Assembly (NCBI GenBank): GCA_022793565.1
Contig: JAAWDC010000164.1
Location: 1-12,839 of the forward strand
Length of the DNA: 12,839 bases
Origin: Bacilli bacterium
Lineage (GTDB): Bacteria > Bacillota_I > Bacilli_A > RF39 > UBA660
Direction: 5' to 3'
Program-made: the position numbers and the translations under genes
Part shown: one piece after another, positions 7,379 to 12,839 of the stretch
Layout: every line of letters starts with the position of its first letter
Numbering within the stretch: position 1 is the stretch's first letter
The notes under the pieces: generated by a model
What the model saw: the letters and a program-made list of their open reading frames with translations, nothing else
What the model was told of the DNA's origin: nothing
The model's database searches: none

Positions 7379-7918
7379 TTACTTTCTAAAAGGAATTCCA
7401 AGTTCACTTAATAAGTCAAATGCTTCTTCGTTAGACTTTGCAGTTGTAACGAATACGATATCCATACCACGTACTTTTACAACATCATCATAATCAATTT
7501 CAGAGAAAATTAATTGTTCTTTAATTCCCATTGTGTAGTTTCCTCTACCATCAAAAGCTTTTGGAGAAACTCCACGGAAATCACGAACACGTGGTAGAGA
7601 AATTGTGATTAATTTATCGATAAAGTTATACATATTTTCTCCACGTAATGTTACTTTACATCCAATTGGTTGTCCTTCTCTTACTTTAAATCCTGCGATT
7701 GACTTACGAGCTTTTGTAATTACTGGATGTTGTCCAGTAATTAACTCTAAATCATGTGCTGCAGCTTCAATTAATTTTGAGTTGCTTGTTGCATCTCCAA
7801 CTCCCATATTGATTACTACTTTTTCTAACTTAGGTACTTCCATAACTGATTTATAGTTATGTTTCTTTTGTAAACTTGGAACTATTTCGTTTAGATATTT
7901 TTCTTTTAGGCGGTTCAT
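7379..7918 (-). CDS. rplE: Ribosomal protein uL5
   Basis: L5 (179 residues) carries 5S rRNA into the large subunit with L18 and contacts S13 in an inter-subunit bridge and the P-site tRNA. Recognisable parts are the start [24 protein letters not shown], the segment [16 protein letters not shown] (28-43), the RNA-binding region with [33 protein letters not shown], and the end [23 protein letters not shown] precedes the ATG. Length is the family norm. It lies 18 bases after rplX and 12 before rpsN, the usual spc order. Confidence 0.98.
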   Translation of the reverse strand: MNRLKEKYLNEIVPSLQKKHNYKSVMEVPKLEKVVINMGVGDATSNSKLIEAAAHDLELITGQHPVITKARKSIAGFKVREGQPIGCKVTLRGENMYNFIDKLITISLPRVRDFRGVSPKAFDGRGNYTMGIKEQLIFSEIDYDDVVKVRGMDIVFVTTAKSNEEAFDLLSELGIPFRK

Positions 7919-7936
7919 ATATTACCCTCCTTCCAA

Positions 7937-8248
7937 TTAATCAATTTTCTCATTTGATTTTTTTGAAATTCTTTCTTTTTTGTTTGATTTTTCATCAAAT
8001 TTATAACCAATTCTAGTTGGTTTTTTTGTTTTTGGATCAATCAACATAACATTAGATGCATGGATTGGTGCTTCTACTTCTAGAATTCCACCAGTTTCTT
8101 GTCCATTCCCTTTTTTATGTTTTTTTACAAGATTGACACCTTCTACGATTACACGATCTTCTTTTCTTAGTGTCTTTGTAATCTTTCCTTCTTTTCCTTT
8201 ACTAGATCCGGCTATTACTCTTACTTTGTCTCCAACTTTAAGTTTCAT
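7937..8248 (-). CDS. rplX: Ribosomal protein uL24
   Basis: L24 (103 residues) is one of the first proteins to bind 23S rRNA and starts large-subunit assembly; part of it borders the tunnel exit. The N-terminal KOW motif is clear: [20 protein letters not shown] (4-23). [12 protein letters not shown] and [31 protein letters not shown] follow in the expected order. The C-terminal tail is lysine- and serine-rich ([16 protein letters not shown]). AAAGGAGG precedes the ATG. It follows rplN after 11 bases. Confidence 0.97.
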   Translation of the reverse strand: MKLKVGDKVRVIAGSSKGKEGKITKTLRKEDRVIVEGVNLVKKHKKGNGQETGGILEVEAPIHASNVMLIDPKTKKPTRIGYKFDEKSNKKERISKKSNEKID

Positions 8249-8259
8249 AATATCCTCCT

Positions 8260-8628
8260 TTATAGCACTTCTTTCGCTAAAGATACTATTTTCATGAAAT
8301 CTTTGTCACGTAATTCACGAGCAACTGGTCCAAATATACGAGTTCCAACTGGACTCTTGTCTTCCTTAATGATTACGCATGCATTGTCATCGAATTTGAT
8401 GTAGCTTCCGTCATCACGACGAACACCACGTTTGCTTCTTACGATAACAGCTTTTACAACTTTTCCTTTTGCTACAGTTCCATTAGGTGTGGCAGTTTTT
8501 ACTGTACCAACAACTATGTCACCGATATTTCCTGTTTTTCTTTTGCTTCCCCCTAGTACACGAATTACTAATAATTCTTTTGCACCAGAGTTATCTGCAA
8601 CCTTTAAACGGCTTTCTTGTTGTAACAT
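8260..8628 (-). CDS. rplN: Ribosomal protein uL14
   Basis: L14 (122 residues) lies on the subunit interface, forms bridges with 16S rRNA and is also the docking site of the silencing factor RsfS. The start [19 protein letters not shown] and the segments [45 protein letters not shown] and [13 protein letters not shown] are classic L14. Length equals the family standard. AAGGAGG lies upstream of the ATG with nine or so bases of spacing. It sits between rpsQ (26 bases away) and rplX. Confidence 0.98.
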   Translation of the reverse strand: MLQQESRLKVADNSGAKELLVIRVLGGSKRKTGNIGDIVVGTVKTATPNGTVAKGKVVKAVIVRSKRGVRRDDGSYIKFDDNACVIIKEDKSPVGTRIFGPVARELRDKDFMKIVSLAKEVL

Positions 8629-8654
8629 AAATTATATCCTCCTTCACCTAAGAG

Positions 8655-8912
8655 TTATAGAATAACTGCTTCTTTTACGATTTCTGCTAAATAGAAATGC
8701 TTTGTTTTAGAAATTGGCTTTGTTTCAACAATTCTAACTGTATCTCCTACTTTAGCTTTATTTGATTCATCGTGAGCTGCATATTTTTTTGAGCTTCTCA
8801 CTCTTTTTCCATATTTTGGATGTTTTTTATAAGTTTCAACTTTAACAGTAATTGTTTTGTTGTTACAAGCACTAACAACTGTTCCAACGAACTCTTTTCT
8901 TACTTTTTCCAT
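8655..8912 (-). CDS. rpsQ: Ribosomal protein uS17
   Basis: S17 (85 residues) is an OB-fold primary binder of the 5' domain of 16S rRNA. The start [37 protein letters not shown] and the middle part [32 protein letters not shown] are typical of the family, with the conserved HDE and SKTK motifs. Only VVSACNNKT differs mildly from the more common VVSDKMDKT. AGGAGGG precedes the ATG. rpmC ends 13 bases upstream. Confidence 0.97.
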   Translation of the reverse strand: MEKVRKEFVGTVVSACNNKTITVKVETYKKHPKYGKRVRSSKKYAAHDESNKAKVGDTVRIVETKPISKTKHFYLAEIVKEAVIL

Positions 8913-8925
8913 CTGTCGAACCCTC

Positions 8926-9120
8926 CTACTTTTCTAACTCACGTTCGCGTAGTACTGTTTTTAGACGTGCTACGGTATGACGTAAGTCTCTTATTCTTGA
9001 AGGCTTTTCTAAATTTCCTGTTGCTTGTTGGAATTTTAGATTGAATAGTTCTTCTTTACATTCCTTAATCTTTGCAACAATTTCTTCAGTGGTTAGTTCT
9101 CTAATTTCCTTAACCTTCAT
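8926..9120 (-). CDS. rpmC: Ribosomal protein uL29
   Basis: L29 (64 residues) is a helical hairpin at the tunnel exit that, with L23, forms the landing site for trigger factor and the signal recognition particle. The product starts [40 protein letters not shown] and ends in a basic helix with [20 protein letters not shown] is the family motif. The frame is open further upstream to 9183, but those codons overlap rplP; the ATG at 9118-9120 yields the family length and follows GGTGGTGAC (9125-9133), a partial ribosome binding site. The gene thus overlaps the 3' end of rplP by 11 bases. An ATG at 9133-9135 is a less likely alternative. Confidence 0.95.
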   Translation of the reverse strand: MKVKEIRELTTEEIVAKIKECKEELFNLKFQQATGNLEKPSRIRDLRHTVARLKTVLRERELEK

Positions 9121-9541
9121 TTTTGTCACCACCATTTTCTCTACTAACAAATTTTGTTTTGATTGGTAGTTTGTGAGAAGCAAGTCTTAATGCCTCACGA
9201 GCAACACTTTCGTCTACTCCTTTGATTTCAAACATTATCTTACCTTCCTTAACTACAGCTACCCAAGCTTCAACGTTTCCTTTACCTTTTCCTTGACGAG
9301 TACCAATTGGTTTTTTCGTTAAAGGTAAGTGTGGGAAAATATTGATCCATACTTTTCCACCACGTTTCATATAACGTGTCATAGCAATACGAGCAGCTTC
9401 GATTTGATTTGATGTAATCCAAGCTCCTTCTTTTGCCATTAGACCATAGTCACCTTTATCTAGCTTTGTATTTCCTTTTGCATGACCTTCGTAAGGTAAT
9501 CTATGAACACGACGATATTTTGTTCTTGATGGGATTAACAT
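9110..9541 (-). CDS. rplP: Ribosomal protein uL16
   Basis: L16 (143 residues) is added late to the large subunit and reaches the A-site tRNA and peptidyl transferase centre. Visible motifs are [32 protein letters not shown] (40-71) and [18 protein letters not shown] (81-98), where R82 corresponds to the arginine hydroxylated in E. coli; the end [12 protein letters not shown] is also typical. The ribosome binding site AAAGGAGGTAAT (9547-9558) is formed by the last codons of rpsC, Lys-Gly-Gly-Asn. The final residues GGDKNEG overlap the start of rpmC. The N-terminal half ([11 protein letters not shown]) is somewhat divergent but collinear with the family. Confidence 0.98.
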   Translation of the reverse strand: MLIPSRTKYRRVHRLPYEGHAKGNTKLDKGDYGLMAKEGAWITSNQIEAARIAMTRYMKRGGKVWINIFPHLPLTKKPIGTRQGKGKGNVEAWVAVVKEGKIMFEIKGVDESVAREALRLASHKLPIKTKFVSRENGGDKNEG

Positions 9542-9543
9542 AA

Positions 9544-10197
9544 TTAATTACCTCCTTTAGCCTTTTTTGATGGAAGAATTTCTCCTTTATAAATCCATAC
9601 TTTTACACCGATTTTTCCAAATGTTGTATCTGCTTCACTTGTTGCATAATCGATATCTGCTCTTAAAGTATGTAGAGGAATTGTTCCTTCTGTATATCCT
9701 TCGCTACGAGCCATATCTGCTCCACCAAGACGTCCAGATACTAATGTTTTAATACCCTTTGCTCCTGATTTCATAGCATTACGAATTGCTCTTTTTTGTG
9801 CCATTCTGAATGATGCACGATTTGTAATTTGATTTGCGATTGAATCAGCAACGATTTGTGCATTCATATCTGGCTTTTTGATATCTACGATTGAAATACT
9901 AATTTCTTCGTTTACTAGTTTTGCAATTTCTTTCTTTAATTTTTCAATTGACTCACCACCACGTCCGATGATTACACCAGGTTTTGCAGTGTGAACAATG
10001 ATTTCAGTTCTCTTAGAATTTCTTTCAACTTGTACTTTAGCGATAGCTGCATCTTTTAGATTTTTTTCAAAATATTCACGAATTTTAATGTCGTTATTTA
10101 ATAATCTTGAATAATCTTTTCTATCCGCATACCATTTTGAGTCCCAGTCTTTGTTTATTCCAAGTCTAAGTCCATTAGGATTCACCTTTTGACCCAT
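9544..10197 (-). CDS. rpsC: Ribosomal protein uS3
   Basis: S3 (217 residues) lies at the mRNA entrance of the small subunit head and takes part in mRNA unwinding. The start [24 protein letters not shown] is the signature. The KH domain carries its loop as IIGRGG (76-81), followed by SIEKLKKEI. The C-terminal domain contains [25 protein letters not shown] and [31 protein letters not shown]. The ending AKGGN is written by the ribosome binding site of rplP. AAAGGAGGG precedes the ATG. It lies 19 bases after rplV. Confidence 0.98.
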   Translation of the reverse strand: MGQKVNPNGLRLGINKDWDSKWYADRKDYSRLLNNDIKIREYFEKNLKDAAIAKVQVERNSKRTEIIVHTAKPGVIIGRGGESIEKLKKEIAKLVNEEISISIVDIKKPDMNAQIVADSIANQITNRASFRMAQKRAIRNAMKSGAKGIKTLVSGRLGGADMARSEGYTEGTIPLHTLRADIDYATSEADTTFGKIGVKVWIYKGEILPSKKAKGGN

Positions 10198-10216
10198 GAT
10201 TTACCCTCCTTTGGTT

Positions 10217-10549
10217 TTATCTAGTAGCCACAACAATTACGATGTGACTTGTTCTTTTATCTTTATGTCCAATATGACTACGTGAATCAAACATATGACG
10301 TTTTAATACTGGACCAGCATCTACTCTTGCTTCTTTTATATAAAGTTCTTCTTGTTTTGCACCATTATTATTTACTGCATTTGCAGTAGCTGATTCTAGA
10401 ACTTTCTTTGTAAGACGAGCAGCTTTTTTATTCATATTACTTAAAGTTACTAATGCATCGTTAACATTCTTACCACGAATTAAATCTACTACTAAACGAG
10501 CTTTAATAGGTGATACTCTAAGAGTTTTTGCGATTGCTCTTGCTTCCAT
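10217..10549 (-). CDS. rplV: Ribosomal protein uL22 with altered tunnel loop
   Basis: L22 (110 residues) contacts all 23S rRNA domains and sends a long beta hairpin into the peptide exit tunnel, forming its narrowest part with L4. The globular part is normal: SPIKARLVVDLIRGKNV (13-29) and AARLTKKVLESATANA (43-58). The protein aligns with E. coli L22 with no gaps at all, yet the hairpin tip at 87-97 reads FDSRSHIGHKD where E. coli has PRAKGRADRIL; flanks GPVLKR and KRTSHI are standard. No nearby frameshift explains this, since the other two frames give nothing L22-like. A ribosome binding site (AGGAGGAG) precedes the ATG. Neighbours are rpsS and rpsC. Confidence 0.97.
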   Translation of the reverse strand: MEARAIAKTLRVSPIKARLVVDLIRGKNVNDALVTLSNMNKKAARLTKKVLESATANAVNNNGAKQEELYIKEARVDAGPVLKRHMFDSRSHIGHKDKRTSHIVIVVATR

Positions 10550-10568
10550 ATTATTCTCCTCCTAGTCA

Positions 10569-10835
10569 CTATTTTTTGTTATCGCCGTGTCCACCAAACT
10601 TACGAGTTTGTGAAAATTCTCCAAGTTTGTGTCCTACCATATCTTCGGTTACATAAACTGGAATAAATTCTTTTCCGTTATGTACTGCGAATGTATGTCC
10701 AATAAATGCAGGATAGATAGTTGAACGACGTGACCATGTTTTAATGACTTCTTTTTTTCCAGATTCATTTAATTTTTCTACCTTAGCCAATAATCTTTTG
10801 AATACGTAAGGCTTTTTCTTTAAACTTCTTGCCAT
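10569..10835 (-). CDS. rpsS: Ribosomal protein uS19
   Basis: S19 (88 residues) sits in the head of the small subunit with S13 and helps form bridges to the large subunit. The start [22 protein letters not shown] and the segments [53 protein letters not shown] (33-85) are strongly conserved. The ribosome binding site is weaker than the neighbours': GAAAGGA (10847-10853) ends 11 bases before the ATG, with GAGTGA in between. rplB ends 18 bases upstream with TAG. Confidence 0.97.
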   Translation of the reverse strand: MARSLKKKPYVFKRLLAKVEKLNESGKKEVIKTWSRRSTIYPAFIGHTFAVHNGKEFIPVYVTEDMVGHKLGEFSQTRKFGGHGDNKK

Positions 10836-10853
10836 AAATCACTCAATCCTTTC

Positions 10854-11684
10854 CTATTTACTATTACGACGACGAACGATAAATTTATCAGACGTTTTCT
10901 TCTTTCTAGTTTTGTATCCAAGTGCTGGTTTTCCCCATGGAGTAACTGGACCTTTACGACCGATTGGCGCACGTCCCTCACCACCACCATGTGGGTGATC
11001 ATTAGGGTTCATAACAGATCCACGTACTGTTGGGCGAATTCCCATATGACGTTTACGTCCTGCTTTTCCTAATCTTACTAATTCTTGATCTTCATTTCCA
11101 ACCGAACCGATTGTTGCATAGCAAGTCCCAAGAATTAATCTTTGCTCTCCACTAGAAAGTCTTACCATTACATAATTTCCTTCACGTCCTAAGATTTGTG
11201 CAGATGAACCAGCACTTCTTGCAAGTTCTCCACCTTTTCCTGGGCGAAGTTCAATATTATGGATTATTGTACCAACGGGGATATTCATAATTGGTAATGC
11301 GTTACCAACTTTGATATCAGCATTTTCTCCACTTTCAATTTTGCTTCCTACTGTTAAACCTTTTGGAGCGATGATATATCTCTTTTCACCATCGTTATAA
11401 TTAATTAATGCAATATTTGCAGTTCTATTTGGATCGTATTCAATTGCTGCCACTGTTCCAGGAATATCGCGTTTATTTCTTTTGAAATCGATAATTCTGT
11501 ATTTTCTTTTTGCTCCTCCACCTTGATGTCTTACAGTGATTTTTCCTTGATTGTTACGACCACCATTTTTCTTTAGGCTAACTACTAAACTTTTCTCTGG
11601 AGTCTTTTTTGTAATTTCGCTGTTTACTAAAGTACTCTTTTTTCTTTGTCCATTTGTAATTGGCCTGTAGCTTTTTACTGGCAT
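10854..11684 (-). CDS. rplB: Ribosomal protein uL2
   Basis: L2 (276 residues) is one of the most conserved ribosomal proteins; it is needed for subunit joining and lies close to the peptidyl transferase centre. The OB-fold part and the SH3-like part are present, with [20 protein letters not shown] (52-71), [12 protein letters not shown] and the C-terminal [37 protein letters not shown]230 is the counterpart of the E. coli H229 that is reported as functionally important. Tryptophan here is TGG. AAGGAGGG precedes the ATG. It lies 14 bases after rplW, as in every S10 operon. Confidence 0.99.
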   Translation of the reverse strand: MPVKSYRPITNGQRKKSTLVNSEITKKTPEKSLVVSLKKNGGRNNQGKITVRHQGGGAKRKYRIIDFKRNKRDIPGTVAAIEYDPNRTANIALINYNDGEKRYIIAPKGLTVGSKIESGENADIKVGNALPIMNIPVGTIIHNIELRPGKGGELARSAGSSAQILGREGNYVMVRLSSGEQRLILGTCYATIGSVGNEDQELVRLGKAGRKRHMGIRPTVRGSVMNPNDHPHGGGEGRAPIGRKGPVTPWGKPALGYKTRKKKTSDKFIVRRRNSK

Positions 11685-11698
11685 GAGTAACCCTCCTT

Positions 11699-11980
11699 CT
11701 AATTAAGTTCGATTTGTTGACCTTCAGCTAGAGTAACTATCGCTTTTTTTGTACGATTTGTTAATCCTGTATAACGACCAACTCTTCTCTTCTTAGGTTT
11801 TACGTTGATAGTACGAATTTCTTCGACTTTTACGTTAAATATTTTTTCAATTGCTTGTTTGATCTCTGTCTTATTTGCTCTATGATCTACTTTAAATACA
11901 TATTGATTACTTTGAGCAAGATTTCCAGATTTTTCAGTAATGACTGGCGCTTTAATGATCTCTAAGTACTTTGTATCCAT
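11699..11980 (-). CDS. rplW: Ribosomal protein uL23
   Basis: L23 (93 residues) surrounds the tunnel exit and binds trigger factor and the signal recognition particle. The start [62 protein letters not shown] is typical, including the APVITEKS motif (11-18) and a basic loop with [12 protein letters not shown]. It ends [10 protein letters not shown]. The start overlaps the rplD stop by one base (TAATG at 11978-11982), and the ribosome binding site GAGGAGGTG (11989-11997) consists of rplD codons, so the two are translationally coupled. Confidence 0.98.
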   Translation of the reverse strand: MDTKYLEIIKAPVITEKSGNLAQSNQYVFKVDHRANKTEIKQAIEKIFNVKVEEIRTINVKPKKRRVGRYTGLTNRTKKAIVTLAEGQQIELN

Positions 11981-12576
11981 TATTTAAGCACCTCCTCGAT
12001 TTCTTTTAGTGTATCTTTTGTTGTTAAAACTACTGAAGCATTTACTAAATCTAATACATTCATTTCTGTTGGTTCAATAACCATAATGTTTCTTAAGTTT
12101 CTAGATGCTAGAATTAAGTTTTCATCAAACTCACTTACAACAATTAATACTTTCTTGTCAGCAAGTTCCAATGTATTTAAGATTTGTACCATTTCTTTTG
12201 TCTTTGGTGTTGCTAATTTTAGTTCGTCTACAACAACGATACCTTTTTCATTATATAAGTTTAAGAAAGCAGTTTGTAATGCTAATCTTCTTTCCTTACG
12301 GTTTTGTTTAATACTATAATCTCTAGGAACTGGAGTACCATATCTTCCTCCACCTACCCATTGAACAGCACGGATAGATCCTTGACGAGCATGCCCTGTT
12401 CCTTTTTGACGCCATGGCTTTCTTCCACCACCACGTACTTCACTACGAGTTTTTGTTGAATGTGTACCTTGTCTTAATGATGCTTGAGATAAAATAATGG
12501 CATCAAATAAAACATTTTGGTTTGGTTCAATACTTGTTAATTCTTTATTTAATTTAACGTCCTTTAGTTTTTCCAT
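11980..12576 (-). CDS. rplD: Ribosomal protein uL4
   Basis: L4 (198 residues) binds 23S rRNA domain I and reaches into the exit tunnel with an extended loop (about 43-90); in E. coli it also represses the S10 operon. The loop carries [23 protein letters not shown]58 is the counterpart of E. coli K63, a site of macrolide-resistance changes, and is unchanged. Downstream of it, the family's common WRGGG-V-V-FGPTPR is replaced by [13 protein letters not shown] at equal length. The C-terminal Rossmann-like domain holds [18 protein letters not shown] and [34 protein letters not shown] precedes the ATG. rplC ends 49 bases upstream. Confidence 0.98.
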   Translation of the reverse strand: MEKLKDVKLNKELTSIEPNQNVLFDAIILSQASLRQGTHSTKTRSEVRGGGRKPWRQKGTGHARQGSIRAVQWVGGGRYGTPVPRDYSIKQNRKERRLALQTAFLNLYNEKGIVVVDELKLATPKTKEMVQILNTLELADKKVLIVVSEFDENLILASRNLRNIMVIEPTEMNVLDLVNASVVLTTKDTLKEIEEVLK

Positions 12577-12592
12577 CTTTAATTCCTCCTTC

Positions 12593-12624
12593 CATCACAT
12601 AGCTTATTCTTGTTTTCTGTGATG
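12593..12624 (-). repeat. Small inverted repeat in the rplC-rplD gap
   Basis: CATCACA (12618-12624) and TGTGATG (12593-12599) are seven-base complementary arms with an 18-base AT-rich loop, lying between the rplC stop and the rplD ribosome binding site. There is no U tract after it, so it is not a terminator. It may be chance. Confidence 0.4.
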
Positions 12625-12625
12625 A

Positions 12626-12839
12626 TTATTCGCTTACTTCTTCGCTTGATTCTTCAGTAGCCGGAGCTTCTTCTGTAACTTCTTGTTCAGTTTCGTTCAC
12701 GATTTCCTCAACTACTTCTTCTGTTGGTTCTTCTACCACTTCATAAGTAATTAGTTCTTCCATTTCGTTCACTTTTTCTCCTTTTTTCACTGAAGTTCTA
12801 ATCATAACTAAAGATTTTTTAGGACCTGGAACGTTACCT
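12626..12839 (-). CDS. rplC: Ribosomal protein uL3, C-terminal part with acidic tail (partial)
   Basis: The gene enters from the right edge; the last 70 codons are present and end with TAA at 12626-12628. The first residues, GNVPGPKKSLVMIRTSVKK, are the conserved end of L3, a primary binder of the 3' part of 23S rRNA with a loop near the peptidyl transferase centre. In most bacteria the protein stops within a few residues of this point. Here it continues for about 50 residues, from EKVNEMEELI to EESSEEVSE, with 21 glutamates and a single lysine. No similarity to another domain is recognised; the tail looks disordered. It precedes rplD, the standard S10 order. The identity is certain from the core and location; the tail's role is unknown. 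Confidence 0.95.
   Translation of the reverse strand, partial: GNVPGPKKSLVMIRTSVKKGEKVNEMEELITYEVVEEPTEEVVEEIVNETEQEVTEEAPATEESSEEVSE

Noticed and set aside
7605-7856. Plus-strand open frame of 83 codons opposite rplE
   Set aside because: Antisense to conserved L5 codons, no ribosome binding site seen, composition that of a reversed ribosomal gene.
9121-9183. Longer rpmC start giving an 85-residue L29
   Set aside because: The extra 21 codons are simply rplP read in another frame, and the family length is about 64.
10217-10330. Compensated double frameshift as cause of the odd L22 tip
   Set aside because: Neither other frame of this segment encodes a PRAxGRA-like sequence, and the length matches the family exactly.
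12086-12319. Two overlapping plus-strand frames opposite rplD
   Set aside because: Both are antisense to L4 in different phases, which is expected by chance in AT-rich DNA; no start signal.
12577-12625. Rho-independent terminator between rplC and rplD
   Set aside because: The stem is short with an 18-base loop and no following U run, and the location is inside an operon.
1-12839. Mobile element, phage, defence system or CRISPR content
   Set aside because: All sequence is accounted for by core ribosomal and housekeeping genes with short gaps; no repeats of suitable size or foreign genes were seen.

Overview
The window is a single, tightly packed minus-strand gene block: the fused S10 – spc – alpha ribosomal protein supercluster of a low-GC Gram-positive bacterium. 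Read in the direction of transcription (from base 12839 to base 1) the order is rplC (3' end only), rplD, rplW, rplB, rpsS, rplV, rpsC, rplP, rpmC, rpsQ, rplN, rplX, rplE, rpsN, rpsH, rplF, rplR, rpsE, rplO, secY, adk, map, infA, rpmJ, rpsM, rpsK, rpoA and the first eight codons of rplQ. All 28 genes lie on the minus strand. The largest gap is 49 bases, and no tRNA, rRNA, CRISPR array, mobile element, internal promoter or terminator could be supported.

The organism is inferred to be a member of the Bacillota, most likely an Erysipelotrichia- or Mollicutes-related lineage of Bacilli that keeps the standard code. The evidence is the AT-rich composition, the adk-map-infA-rpmJ insertion between secY and rpsM, the short zinc-binding (C+) form of S14, strong AGGAGG ribosome binding sites, a zinc-finger adenylate kinase, and the lack of rpmD (L30). 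TGA is used as a stop (adk, map), which argues against code-4 mycoplasmas. This placement comes from memory of families, not from a search.

Regions: 12839-9544 is the S10 operon part (L3, L4, L23, L2, S19, L22, S3); 9541-4846 is the rest of S10 plus the spc operon (L16, L29, S17, L14, L24, L5, S14, S8, L6, L18, S5, L15); 4844-2155 holds the export and housekeeping genes (SecY, adenylate kinase, methionine aminopeptidase); 2150-1 is the alpha part (IF-1, L36, S13, S11, RNA polymerase alpha, L17). Together they build both ribosomal subunits, start translation, trim the initiator methionine, translocate proteins and make a subunit of RNA polymerase.

No new biological system is visible here; this is core genome. 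The points that deserve a second look are local: the tunnel-lining tip of L22 (and part of the L4 loop) is rewritten at constant length, L3 carries a glutamate-rich C-terminal tail, rpmD is missing from its canonical slot without leaving a scar, adenylate kinase has two P-loop glycines replaced by alanine, IF-1 has a one-residue insertion, secY begins inside a near-perfect inverted repeat, and many ribosome binding sites are written into the last codons of the upstream gene. Four open reading frames extend upstream of their likely true starts (rpoA, rplR, rpsN, rpmC); shorter starts set by the Shine-Dalgarno sequence are given here.
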